A stretch of 64,000 bases of DNA from Paenibacillus thalictri (GCF_004307995.1 NZ_SIRE01000023.1:1-64000), one strand, 5' to 3'. Counted from the stretch's first letter, positions 51,912-61,022 are shown. A program made the numbers and translations. Notes: a model not told the origin generated them from the sequence alone.

Positions 51912-53792
51912 TTAACCGTTCATTCTAATGACAAGCAAAGTCATATCGTCTCTTTGCGCCCGCTCTTGTGAGAAAAGCTTGACCTGTTCCAAAATTCGGT
52001 TTTTCACTTGATCTGCAGTATGATCGCAGGTGGCTAATTCGTCCAGCACAAGCTTGAGCCGTTCAAATCCGAACAATTGCCTTTCCGCATTTTCGACCTC
52101 GACGATTCCGTCGGTGTAAAGGACAAACGTGTCATGCCGGCTTATCGGCATGGAAACGACATAAGGCTCCAAATCCTCATCCAAGCCAATGGGAAACGAT
52201 GAAGAAGGGACAAATTCCACCTGATCTTTTTTCATGATTAAGGGCGATACATGCCCTGCACTGGCATAGGTTATCGTCTCGGACTCAAGATCGACCATCG
52301 CGATTCCCAGCGTAACCAACATATCCATGGAATGCTCTTTGTAGAGCGCCCGGTTCAACTGCTTGAGCATCTCCGGCAGGTTTTGCCGCCGCTGCGCCTC
52401 CGAGCGGATTAGTCCCACGATATTGGACATGATTAATGCGGCTGGCAGTCCTTTATCCGTCACGTCGCCCACTATAAAAAGAACGGTGTGCTTGTCTACT
52501 ACGATAATATCGTAAAAATCCCCAGCGACTTCTTTGGCCGCGGCCAAGAAAGCCACCGCTTCCACCCCTTCAGGCAGCTGCGGACCTACCGGCAGCATCT
52601 GCTGCTGTATTTTTCCTGCGAGCTTCAGCTCCTCGTCTTTTTCATTGTAGTAGGCCTCCAACTTTTCAAGCAGCTGCTGTTTTTCGACTTCCCGAGGTTC
52701 TTGGTCCCCTAGCCAATGCACAAGCAGCAAGCTGATCAGCAATATAATTAAAGCGGCCATAAACGTCATCTGGTAATTCCCAAGCGATAACGGCACAATC
52801 ACGTCACGGAGCGAAAGGCCTGTTCTGATAGAAAGGATGTACACCGCCAGTCCCGCGCCAATAAACAGAAACGGACGCTTACGGTCAGCCCATATCGACA
52901 AAGCATAAAGCACGAACACATCCAGAAATGCAAAACCGATTTGAAGGAGTCCACTGCCGAGAAGAGCCGCTTGAAAAGAAGTGGAAAATGCAAAAACGGC
53001 GTACCCGAGTCCCAGAAAAGCCAGCCCGTATACCACTGATTTGAACCCCCGACGGTCAACAAACCAGCCGACCAGAGGCATGACCATGATGTAGGTCATT
53101 TTTTCAAAATAATTATGAATGCCAGGGAATTCCGCCAGAAAGGGATTAACTACCTGATACATAATGCCGCCCAGCAAAAAAACGATGAAAATAAACAAGA
53201 AAAGCGGCATCGGATTGCTGCGTTTTCGAAAACTGGCGGCAAGCGGCTCAGGTTGGAGCCGAACCTTCCAAAACCGAGAAAGCGCAACCATTGCAAGCCC
53301 CAGCATGCCAAAAACAGCCAACATACCAGTCTGTGGGCCAACACCTGAAACGTTATATACAAAATGGAGTCCGCCCACGAGAACACCGTTGATGCCAAAG
53401 GCAAGTCCGATCTGATGCCGCGGAATCAATTGCCGGATGAGAAATATCCAGACCAAAGAAGGCAAGGATGCCACCAGTCCGATTAGCGCAAACAAAATGT
53501 TCCAATAAGATGCGGCAAGCCACCATAAACTGATGGTAAGCACTAAACAACCGATCGCAATAGCATACGTCAAAGAAATACACCATTTCCATCCCGGCTG
53601 CCATTTATGCAGTACAATACCCCAGACAAGAAAAGAGAGCGCATAACAATTCAAAAATGAAGTCGCAGCCTGTACAGGATCCGCTCCCTTGACGGCTGCC
53701 AGCTGAAACAACAGCGGACCAAACAAAGGCAGCGTAAGTACGTATCCTTGAAATCCTGCCATAAATAACAGCACCGGAATAGCCGCGCGCAT
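51912..53792 (-). CDS. MFS-like membrane protein fused to SpoIIE-type PP2C phosphatase
   Basis: A 626-residue fusion. Residues 1-395 are a polytopic domain with about 11-12 hydrophobic segments and MFS-like features (cytoplasmic loop VDRRGF after segment 8; internal repeat halves). Residues 398-430 form a charged helix (EVEKQQLLEKLEAYYNEKDE, then KLAGKIQQQMLP) as in RsbU/SpoIIE, and 430-626 are a PP2C phosphatase with metal-binding Asp in AGDFYDI, VGDVTDKG, LYTDGIVEV and RDDMTLL. It probably dephosphorylates a STAS antagonist in response to a ligand bound in the membrane domain. It is convergent with the SLH-PEBP gene. Confidence 0.85.
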   Translation of the reverse strand: MRAAIPVLLFMAGFQGYVLTLPLFGPLLFQLAAVKGADPVQAATSFLNCYALSFLVWGIVLHKWQPGWKWCISLTYAIAIGCLVLTISLWWLAASYWNILFALIGLVASLPSLVWIFLIRQLIPRHQIGLAFGINGVLVGGLHFVYNVSGVGPQTGMLAVFGMLGLAMVALSRFWKVRLQPEPLAASFRKRSNPMPLFLFIFIVFLLGGIMYQVVNPFLAEFPGIHNYFEKMTYIMVMPLVGWFVDRRGFKSVVYGLAFLGLGYAVFAFSTSFQAALLGSGLLQIGFAFLDVFVLYALSIWADRKRPFLFIGAGLAVYILSIRTGLSLRDVIVPLSLGNYQMTFMAALIILLISLLLVHWLGDQEPREVEKQQLLEKLEAYYNEKDEELKLAGKIQQQMLPVGPQLPEGVEAVAFLAAAKEVAGDFYDIIVVDKHTVLFIVGDVTDKGLPAALIMSNIVGLIRSEAQRRQNLPEMLKQLNRALYKEHSMDMLVTLGIAMVDLESETITYASAGHVSPLIMKKDQVEFVPSSSFPIGLDEDLEPYVVSMPISRHDTFVLYTDGIVEVENAERQLFGFERLKLVLDELATCDHTADQVKNRILEQVKLFSQERAQRDDMTLLVIRMNG

Positions 53793-53859
53793 GAATATGC
53801 CTCCCCTGTTCGTCTCTGGTACTTTAATGTGGAATTATTTAGTCAAATCAACCAATTGT

Positions 53860-53868
53860 ATTATAGCA
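53860..53868 (-). promoter_or_regulatory. Extended -10 promoter of the MFS-PP2C gene (candidate)
   Basis: On the minus strand TGC TATAAT (-10 at 53860-53865) is a consensus -10 with an extended TGn, and a weak -35 (TTCTTG) lies 16 bases upstream. The transcript leader would be about 60 nt. Confidence 0.4.
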
Positions 53869-53964
53869 CAGCCAGTGCTCCCAAGAACCTGCTTGATTAA
53901 ATAACGAAACTATTATATTGTCACAACTAGAGTAAACTATAGGCAGAATTGAGGTTATACGGGA

Positions 53965-55158
53965 ATGCGCGTCATATTTTGGTTAGGCTGTGCATGTTAT
54001 TTACTGATTGGACTCGCTCATGTTGTGGTAGGCAGTGTGCTGGAAGAGATGATGACTTATTATGGACGCAGTTACAGCGACGGAGGCCAACTGGTGTTTA
54101 ATCAATTTGCCGGATTCCTCGTTGGCGTGCTGCTCACTCCCACCATTACCCGCAGAATCGGCAGGCGGGAAACGCTTATTATCGCCTTGCTGGCTCTGAC
54201 AATAGGCGAGCTGGTATATTGCTTTCTGCCCCCTTGGGGATGGATGCTGGCTACAGCCCCGGTCGCAGGCCTCGGGTTTGGCGTCATCGAAGCCGTGATC
54301 GGCGCCATTATTATTGAGTTTGTCCAAGATAACACGGCCGTTGCCATGAGCCGACTGGAAGTATTCTTTGGAGTCGGGGCGCTACTGATTCCGCTTATCT
54401 CGGGCGTATTGATTTTGTATGGCGTGTGGAATTTGTCCTTTCTCACTGTGGCCGTTTTATCGGCGGTCATCGGGGCGTTGTGGATCTTCATGCCGGTTGG
54501 CAAACACCGCGGCACGCTCTCCCGCAACCCGGACGCGGCATTGCCCTCCAAGTCGGCACCTGTGAAACGCCTTGACGGTATAGGGATTTCCTTTTTAACC
54601 CTGATGGTTATTTTCTTTATGGTCTATGTCGGGGCGGAGATGAGCTTTGTTAATTTCGCTCCATCGATGCTGATCGAAAATACAGGGGCCTCTTCCGCCG
54701 AGGCGGCTATCAGCAACACCTTTTTTTGGACGGCGATGGCCGTCGGACGTCTTTTTGCCGGAGTCCTTGCTCAGCGTGTCGGTTATGCCAAGTATTTATT
54801 ATACAGCTGCGGGTTCTCTCTGGTTATGGTCGCCGTGTTCTCCTTGACCAACACGCTGTGGAGCAGCATCGGGGTTATCGTCCTGCTGGGATTGGGCATG
54901 GCCGGCATCTTCTCCATCGCTTTAGTAGCCGCCAATTTGCTCATGCCGGGTAGAACGGAACGCACAACCAGCTTGCTTGTTGCTGCAGGGGGCATTGGCG
55001 GCGCCGTTGTGCCACGCGTGATTGGTTGGCTGATGGATGCGTTTGGTACAGCAGGCGCGCAATGGCTGCTCATCTCGATTATGCTGGTGATGCTGCTGAT
55101 TATGATTGCTTCGGCTTTGCTGGGCAAGAAGGTCGCTGTGATCTCAGGGCAAGCTTAA
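53965..55158 (+). CDS. MFS transporter
   Basis: A 397-residue major facilitator with about 12 membrane segments. The cytoplasmic loop after segment 2 holds TRRIGRRETL (the MFS motif A region), and a longer central loop (KHRGTLSRNPDAALPSKSAP) separates the halves. It is divergent from the MFS-PP2C gene with a 172-bp shared intergenic region. The start ATG has GAGG about nine bases upstream. The substrate is unknown; no regulator adjoins directly. Confidence 0.88.
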   Translation: MRVIFWLGCACYLLIGLAHVVVGSVLEEMMTYYGRSYSDGGQLVFNQFAGFLVGVLLTPTITRRIGRRETLIIALLALTIGELVYCFLPPWGWMLATAPVAGLGFGVIEAVIGAIIIEFVQDNTAVAMSRLEVFFGVGALLIPLISGVLILYGVWNLSFLTVAVLSAVIGALWIFMPVGKHRGTLSRNPDAALPSKSAPVKRLDGIGISFLTLMVIFFMVYVGAEMSFVNFAPSMLIENTGASSAEAAISNTFFWTAMAVGRLFAGVLAQRVGYAKYLLYSCGFSLVMVAVFSLTNTLWSSIGVIVLLGLGMAGIFSIALVAANLLMPGRTERTTSLLVAAGGIGGAVVPRVIGWLMDAFGTAGAQWLLISIMLVMLLIMIASALLGKKVAVISGQA

Positions 55159-55237
55159 GCCAACAAGCCTTATCCAAATCGGCCAGCGTGAATCGCCAAT
55201 ATCGGGCCCCTATTCGAACAAGCCCTTCAACAAAGAA

Positions 55238-55276
55238 ACAGCAGGTCTCCGATCAGGAGCCCGCTGTTTTTTTGTT
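55238..55276 (+). terminator. Terminator of the MFS transporter gene
   Basis: ACAGCAGGTCTCC and GGAGCCCGCTGT form a stem with small mismatches, followed by seven T. It lies between the MFS gene and the convergent DUF2306 gene. Confidence 0.85.
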
Positions 55277-55280
55277 GATT

Positions 55281-55931
55281 CTAATAGCCTACAGCGATGA
55301 GGGGCGGCTTCCTAAATACCGTCCTTATCACCACCTCAGCCGCTATCGGCAGAAGCACTATCGTTCCGTAAACGCCGATGGTATAGCTGGTGCTGTACGC
55401 GATCCCGAACCCATCATGAAGGAATGCGGTAATCAGGTGAATACACATATTCGTAAAACAAAACGCATAACTGCGGATCATCCATTTCCGGTGCTTCACT
55501 ACCTGTTTCTTGCGAATTTGCACAATCGCCGTGACGGTCATAAGCAGCCAGACGATATTCAGCATATTAAAAGCGATGCTGTTCAACTTGCCTCCTGTAG
55601 AATAAGGGGCCATAAAACCGGAGGTCAAATCCACCATGATAACGGAAACGAGGTATAAGTAACCGTTTATTCTATGAAACTTGCGGTGTTTTGCAATAAT
55701 CCGGTTAGAGAAGTTGATCAACCCGGACAACATCGCTATGCAGGCAAAAACAACATGAACGTTCATGATTTTCAACCACACCGGCACATTGAGCGGACGC
55801 TTCAAGTCCGTTTTATGGCTTAAAAAGCCCGCTGCTTGAGGGTCGTAAATAAAATTGACGTAAACCGCATAAACAACAAAAACAAACGATATTACAAATA
55901 AGATCGTGTACAATCGTCCCGGTTTCGGCAT
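55281..55931 (-). CDS. DUF2306 integral membrane protein
   Basis: A 216-residue protein with about six membrane segments, of the DUF2306 family. Visible family features are the His-containing loop AKHRKFHRINGYLYLV and VVKHRKWMIRSYAFCFTNM, with conserved His and Arg near segment ends. The role is not known. It is divergent from the TetR regulator at 56.0 kb and shares a 111-bp promoter gap, so it may be a TetR target. Confidence 0.85.
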   Translation of the reverse strand: MPKPGRLYTILFVISFVFVVYAVYVNFIYDPQAAGFLSHKTDLKRPLNVPVWLKIMNVHVVFACIAMLSGLINFSNRIIAKHRKFHRINGYLYLVSVIMVDLTSGFMAPYSTGGKLNSIAFNMLNIVWLLMTVTAIVQIRKKQVVKHRKWMIRSYAFCFTNMCIHLITAFLHDGFGIAYSTSYTIGVYGTIVLLPIAAEVVIRTVFRKPPLIAVGY

Positions 55932-56042
55932 TTGGCAGAGCCCTTTCTTTTAACCATATTGGAGTAAGACGTGCTGTGATTCACGAACAGGAGTGGTACA
56001 ATAGGATCAAACGGATAAGCTTCACCAGAAAGGATTCAGACC

Positions 56043-56636
56043 ATGCGCAAGGGAGAAAAAACGAAAACTCACATCATCATGAAATCCGCGGAGCTGTTTA
56101 ATCAAAAAGGTTATGCCGCAACTACGATGCAGGATATCATGGACGCCACCGGCCTGACCAAAGGCGGCCTATATCGCAGTTTCTCCAGCAAAGACGATAT
56201 TGCTATCGAAGCGTTCAAGTACGCGGGGGAGGTCCTTTGGAGTCATTTCTCCGCGGCGACAGAAGGCGTGACGACGGCAAGCGACAAGCTGCTGGCGATG
56301 TGCGACGTATACAGCGACACCGTTCACAGTCCTCCGATGAGCGGCGGCTGCCCTTTCTTGAATACGGCGGTGGAGAGCGACCACTCGTTTCCCGTGCTGA
56401 GGGATCACGCTCTTGCCGCATACGAGCAAATGCTTGCTTTTATCCAAGGTATTCTGCAGCAAGGGATTGCTGCGCGGGAATTTCAACCGGATATGGATAC
56501 GGAATCCGTCGCTTCTTTTATTTTCTCCTCAATAGAAGGCGGCATCATGACCAGCAGATTGACCCGCGACAACAAACATGTTGCCTATGCCAAACAGCAT
56601 ATTGAACGTCTGCTATTATCCTATAAAACGAGCTAG
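56043..56636 (+). CDS. TetR/AcrR family regulator
   Basis: A 197-residue TetR-type repressor. The N-terminal helix-turn-helix is IIMKSAELFNQKGYAATTMQ, DIMDATGLTKGGLYRSFSSK. The C-terminal ligand domain contains the MSGGCPFLNTAVE stretch seen in YxaF/LmrA-like members, where a Cys in GGCP is common. It is divergent from the DUF2306 gene and convergent with the DJ-1/PfpI gene, whose promoter holds an operator-like palindrome. Confidence 0.92.
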   Translation: MRKGEKTKTHIIMKSAELFNQKGYAATTMQDIMDATGLTKGGLYRSFSSKDDIAIEAFKYAGEVLWSHFSAATEGVTTASDKLLAMCDVYSDTVHSPPMSGGCPFLNTAVESDHSFPVLRDHALAAYEQMLAFIQGILQQGIAAREFQPDMDTESVASFIFSSIEGGIMTSRLTRDNKHVAYAKQHIERLLLSYKTS

Positions 56637-56660
56637 CCATTCAACCTGCCGGCTCCGGAC

Positions 56661-57707
56661 TTAAGATATCCGCTCACCCATTAGCTTGGATGCAGGTAAC
56701 AGACCGGCCTTAGCCGTTCCGTTCATTCGATTGCCTTCAACCGACACCTCGAACTTTAGATTCAAATGCATTGGTTTAGTGATGCGCTGAGACCAGCTGA
56801 GTATGCCTCCATTTACCACAGGATCGATGAAATGGGACGTCTCTTGGCCTTGCTTGGCTGTACCGCTAATCGTGCCATTGAACGCCGAAATATTCAAGGT
56901 GACAAGCATCTTGCCGATCGGCGTGGAGATGGTTACTTCCCATACCCCTTGAAAAACCGACTCATGGGTATGAACCCCGGCGTAATTGCCGGTTGCCGAG
57001 GGGGCTTGGATGAGCCGTTCAGATGCAGACGAAAGCTCCGTTTCGCCCGAAAATTGCGGCCCCTCCGGTACGGGGACAATGCCCCGCCGCTGCCACACAG
57101 TTCCGCGACGTTCATATTCAAAAAGCTTCTCCACTGCATGTGAAATTTGCGGACCTAACTCCCGCTCTACCAGATATAATGCCACATCCAGTCCCGACGT
57201 TACGCCGCCTCCCGAGATGAAGTTGCCGTCTTCGACCACACGCGCGGCAACCGGTACTGCGCCGGTCGCCCCCAGTACTTCCATTCCCAGATGATGAGTG
57301 ACAGCATACCGGCCTTCCAATAAGCCGCCCATGGCCAATAGAAGCGATCCGCCGCATACGGTAGCGACAATAACATCCGGCTTTCCGAACGCTTCCCCTA
57401 CCCTTTGGATCAATGTTGTCTCCGATGCCTTCTGCAGCAAGAACGGCACGGAATCCGGCCCGTCCCCTGCAACTACTCCCGATGCCCCGGGAACAAGGAT
57501 GATTTTGGCGCGTTCAGAGTCGATCCCCCCGCTAGCGCAGATTGGAACACCGTTAGTTCCACTGGGAACAAGACGCTCTCCCTCAGCTGATACGAGCTCG
57601 GCGCGTATGGCTCCTCCGGAATAAGTTTCAGCGGCACAAAAGACCTCGAATGGCGCTATAGCATCAAGCAGATCAAATCCATCAAACAAAACGATTTGAA
57701 CCAGCAT
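56661..57707 (-). CDS. DJ-1/PfpI protein with an added C-terminal beta domain
   Basis: A 348-residue protein. Residues 1-200 are a DJ-1/PfpI domain (MLVQIVLFDGFDLLDAIAPF, VIVATVCGGSLLLAMGGLL with the nucleophile-elbow Cys, ISGGGVTSGLDVALYLVE), like isonitrile-hydratase-type members but without an AraC DNA-binding domain. The last about 95 residues (WEVTISTPIGKMLVTLNISA, FNGTISGTAKQGQ) are a beta domain seen as a small module in other proteins. AGGAGGT six bases before ATG 57707 fixes the start. A strong palindrome overlaps its transcription start. Confidence 0.85.
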   Translation of the reverse strand: MLVQIVLFDGFDLLDAIAPFEVFCAAETYSGGAIRAELVSAEGERLVPSGTNGVPICASGGIDSERAKIILVPGASGVVAGDGPDSVPFLLQKASETTLIQRVGEAFGKPDVIVATVCGGSLLLAMGGLLEGRYAVTHHLGMEVLGATGAVPVAARVVEDGNFISGGGVTSGLDVALYLVERELGPQISHAVEKLFEYERRGTVWQRRGIVPVPEGPQFSGETELSSASERLIQAPSATGNYAGVHTHESVFQGVWEVTISTPIGKMLVTLNISAFNGTISGTAKQGQETSHFIDPVVNGGILSWSQRITKPMHLNLKFEVSVEGNRMNGTAKAGLLPASKLMGERIS

Positions 57708-57729
57708 AAAATTACCTCCTGTCATTTTT

Positions 57730-57784
57730 GAGACCGTACGGTTCGGTCTCTTTTATAGTACTTCAAACCATTGCCGTATGTAAA
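57730..57784 (-). promoter_or_regulatory. Promoter and TetR-type operator of the DJ-1/PfpI gene
   Basis: On the minus strand, TTTACA (57779-57784) and TACTAT (57755-57760) are 18 bases apart. Just downstream, GAGACCG (57730-57736) and CGGTCTC (57744-57750) form a perfect palindrome, with a second one, ACCGTACGGT, at 57733-57742. AGACCG-type palindromes are typical of TetR-family operators, and a TetR gene lies next to the target. Confidence 0.65.
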
Positions 57785-57867
57785 TCCACAGAATGTGATC
57801 TTCTTATGAACTTTATAAAATGGAGTTTCATTTCAAGGCAGACCTGAGCAATTCATGCCGACAAACG

Positions 57868-57914
57868 TACAAAGAGCCGGGCCCCGCTGTCTGACGACAA
57901 TCGGAACTCGGCTC
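57868..57914 (-). terminator. Terminator of the cohesin-like/SLH gene
   Basis: On the minus strand, GAGCCG (909-914) and CGGCTC (874-879) pair around a loop of about 29 bases, followed by TTTG. The stem may be extended with GG/CC. It is a moderately strong terminator. Confidence 0.6.
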
Positions 57915-57932
57915 CTATTTCATTTGCGTAAC

Positions 57933-60900
57933 CTATTGAATGAGGTCAGACTTTTGCAGCAGGCGTTGAACCATGGCGGCAACTTCAGCTCGCGTGACCA
58001 GCGCTTTAGGCGCAAGCTGCTTATCGCTTCTTCCTCCGACAATACCTGCCTCCAAGCTGTCAGCGATGCCGGCTTGCGCCCACTCGGCAGCAGACAGTGC
58101 GTCTTCGTATGGACTTAACGAGAGTTGTTGCGTTTTGGCAGGAAGCTTACTCTTGAGTCCCGTGATATTCATTGCTTTGGCGATAATCACCATCGCTTGT
58201 TCCCGGGTGATGCTCTCGCCGGGCCTGAACGACCCGTCTTCAAAACCGCTGATAAGATGATTTGTATAAGCGGTGTGGATTACGCCGCTGTACCAGTCAC
58301 CGGCCTTCACATCAGAGAACGACGAGGTGCCGTTTTCCAGTTTGAGTCCCAGACCGCGTACCATCATAGCGGCAAACTCAGCTCGGGTAATATGTTTCTC
58401 CGGACTAAACAGACCGTTTCCGGTACCGTCAATGACCATACGCGAACCCATATCGCTAATGGCTGCTTTCGCCCAGTGATCCGCCGTATCCCCGAATGTA
58501 AGCGGATGATAGACGACAGAGTACGTGCTGTTGGTCAAGCTGTTAATAACGGCAACGTATTTGCCGTCCTTAAATACGACCTTGGTCGGCACATGGCGAG
58601 TAGTCCCGTCAGGATCGACAACGACCCCGGTGGTGATTTTGCTCGGATCAATGTCCTCCGGTAAGGTGATGGTGCGTTCGACATAGGCATTAAACTGGGT
58701 TATTTCTACTTTTTGATCTCCATACGTACCGGTCACCGTAAAATTGATCGGCGGAACGACAAGTGTGAATGCCCCTTGAGACGCTGCCGTTTCAACCCGC
58801 TTTACCGTATCCGCTGACGGCTGTGCAATTTCGATCTGGATTTTGAGGTCTTGCAACGCTATCGAATTGCCGATCTGGTTCCGCAGAGCGTCAATGTTGA
58901 ACTGCTGGGCCGGAATTTTGTAGGTGGCCGAGTCGGTTTTAATTTCCAGAACAGCTTGGCTGGCTTCCATGCTTTTTACAGCTTCTCCATTTAATTCGCC
59001 AATCACGACATTCGAATTCGATTTTACAGGAATCGTAACAACAGCATCCATGCCTTCCGCAGCAAGTGTGCTTTCCAGCTTCGTTTGATCGATCACTACG
59101 GTTGTAACGCTTTGACCGTTTATGGTTTCTGTCGAAACTTGGCCTGCACTCTCCATCTTGCCGTTAACCAGTATCTCCGCGCCTTGACTGGTTGTATCCG
59201 TTGATGCTGTGCCTGCTGACGGTGAGGTGCCGGAAGAAGAACTGCTGCTGGATGATAATCTCGTTATTACAGCTTCGGTGCTGGCGGAGGCCGGACTTTT
59301 TCCTTCGCCGTTAATCGCCTTCACCGTAAAGGTATAGCTGGTTAGCGGCATCAAGCCTGTAACTGTCACCGGGCTGGCCGTACCGGTTACGGTCACATCT
59401 CCCGGCGAAGACGTCACTTCATATCCGGTGATCGGGGTCCCCCCGTTATCGTCGGGAGCTGTAAATGAAACGAAAGCTTGTCCAATACCAGCCACTGCAG
59501 AGACGTTTGTCGGTATCGAAGGTACGGTAACGGGAGTTGCTCCTGCTTCATTGGATCCCGCGCTTATACCGCCCAAGTTGCCGGCTTTCACGATAAAGTA
59601 GTAAGGTGTCCCATTATTCAGTCCTTGCACGGTGTAGGCGGCATTCGTCACTGTGGCCGACGGTTCGGCGCCATACTGTCCGGAGACTGTTGTCATGTAT
59701 ACCTGATAATAGGTCGCTCCTGTTACGGTTCCCCAGTTCAATAAAACTTCACGATTCCCGTACCCGGCCGTCAGGTTTTGGGGGCTAGAAGGCGGATTTG
59801 GGATATTTACCGTTACTTTGGCTGCACGGCTTGTCGTATGAGCTGTTTGGCTGCCGTTAACCAAGCTGTTTGTGTTGGTTACTTCTGCATAATAATATGT
59901 AGCCCCGACCACCGTTGACGGCGCATCAAAGGCAGCGTTTGTTGCACCGTTAATCAACGTGCCGCCGCTGTTGCTGTTCGACGTATTGCTATACCACTGA
60001 TAGCTGAGCGCCCCGGCATCGCTTATCGTTGCCGCTACCTGCAGATGGGCAGGCTCCTCTGCATACACGGTCAAATCCGCTGGCTGCGTGTCAATCGTCG
60101 GCGCCGCTGCGTTCACCACCGGCGTTGTATCGCTGATCGTCACCTTGAACGTCGGATCCGTTCCCGCGTTCATATCAAACGTAAACGTTTGATCGCCAAG
60201 CCCCAAGGTAGACAAATACTCCTTTTTGATCGTTACCGTATTGGCAATGCTATCAAAGGTATAATTGGTCTGGCCGATGCTGGTTCCATTTAGCGTGATG
60301 TCGCTTAACGTATTGCCGTTCAGGGCAATGCTGGTTGTTGCATTCGCCGGAGTATATTTATCGAACGAAGCGGTCGCCGGGGTTAATGTACTGCTAAGCG
60401 GTCCGTTTGTTATGGTAAAAGTTGCTGTCACGTTGGCAATAGCGTTATCCATATCACCATAGCTGGTATTATTCGAGCCTATTAAGGTAGCACCATCAAC
60501 CCAAGCGAATGCCCCGTAAGGGAGATTATTCGTAGGCGCGTTCGCTTTAACCCTCACTGGAACCGTGATAAGCCGGATATTCCCGGTGGGAATCAAATTG
60601 CCCGAGCTTGCGGTAACCGTAAACATAATATCGGTATATTCATTACCTACATAAGCCGTGAAAGATGTGTACGTATACTTGGACGTGTCGGTGAGTAAAG
60701 GTCCCCGGCTCCATGTACCGTTATTATAGGTGTACACATTTGGACTGCTGTTAGTGACAAAAGGAGTCACTTCAAAATAGATCGAGGGAATCTTGACGTC
60801 GATCGTAGCCGACTTGAAGCCCGTCGAATCGAGCAGGTTCAAGTTGGCCAGATCGACGTTAAAGTCTACGTCTTGGCCTCGAGTAAATGTCGTTCCTGCT

Positions 60901-61022
60901 GTAACCACCGCACCGGTTGCTCCCGTTACAGCGCTCACAGTTCCCGTAAACAGGGATGCTGCGATGGTCAGTGCAACAACTGCCAATGTTACGCATTTCA
61001 GTAATTTGGTTTTAAAAGACAT
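57933..61022 (-). CDS. Cohesin-like/Ig/FN3 surface protein with C-terminal SLH
   Basis: A 1029-residue surface protein. Signal peptide (CVTLAVVALTIAASLFTGTVSA), then a cohesin-like domain (FTRGQDVDFNVDLANLNLLD, about 30-190), an X2-like beta domain (FDKYTPANATTSIALNG), an Ig-like domain, two FN3 domains (PPSSPQNLTAGYGNREVLLN; PSIPTNVSAVAGIGQAFVSF), a Ser-rich linker, and about 250 residues of unknown sequence. Three SLH domains close it (about 860-1029; DTADHWAKAAISDMGSRMVI, GFEDGSFRPGESITREQ). GGAGGT seven bases before ATG 61022 decides the start; two further in-frame Mets lie upstream. Confidence 0.88.
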   Translation of the reverse strand: MSFKTKLLKCVTLAVVALTIAASLFTGTVSAVTGATGAVVTAGTTFTRGQDVDFNVDLANLNLLDSTGFKSATIDVKIPSIYFEVTPFVTNSSPNVYTYNNGTWSRGPLLTDTSKYTYTSFTAYVGNEYTDIMFTVTASSGNLIPTGNIRLITVPVRVKANAPTNNLPYGAFAWVDGATLIGSNNTSYGDMDNAIANVTATFTITNGPLSSTLTPATASFDKYTPANATTSIALNGNTLSDITLNGTSIGQTNYTFDSIANTVTIKKEYLSTLGLGDQTFTFDMNAGTDPTFKVTISDTTPVVNAAAPTIDTQPADLTVYAEEPAHLQVAATISDAGALSYQWYSNTSNSNSGGTLINGATNAAFDAPSTVVGATYYYAEVTNTNSLVNGSQTAHTTSRAAKVTVNIPNPPSSPQNLTAGYGNREVLLNWGTVTGATYYQVYMTTVSGQYGAEPSATVTNAAYTVQGLNNGTPYYFIVKAGNLGGISAGSNEAGATPVTVPSIPTNVSAVAGIGQAFVSFTAPDDNGGTPITGYEVTSSPGDVTVTGTASPVTVTGLMPLTSYTFTVKAINGEGKSPASASTEAVITRLSSSSSSSSGTSPSAGTASTDTTSQGAEILVNGKMESAGQVSTETINGQSVTTVVIDQTKLESTLAAEGMDAVVTIPVKSNSNVVIGELNGEAVKSMEASQAVLEIKTDSATYKIPAQQFNIDALRNQIGNSIALQDLKIQIEIAQPSADTVKRVETAASQGAFTLVVPPINFTVTGTYGDQKVEITQFNAYVERTITLPEDIDPSKITTGVVVDPDGTTRHVPTKVVFKDGKYVAVINSLTNSTYSVVYHPLTFGDTADHWAKAAISDMGSRMVIDGTGNGLFSPEKHITRAEFAAMMVRGLGLKLENGTSSFSDVKAGDWYSGVIHTAYTNHLISGFEDGSFRPGESITREQAMVIIAKAMNITGLKSKLPAKTQQLSLSPYEDALSAAEWAQAGIADSLEAGIVGGRSDKQLAPKALVTRAEVAAMVQRLLQKSDLIQ

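Noticed and set aside
46000..56000. A sigma factor gene to pair with the RsbW-like kinase
   Set aside because: No protein with sigma region 2 or 4 motifs is present among the genes or smaller frames of this stretch.
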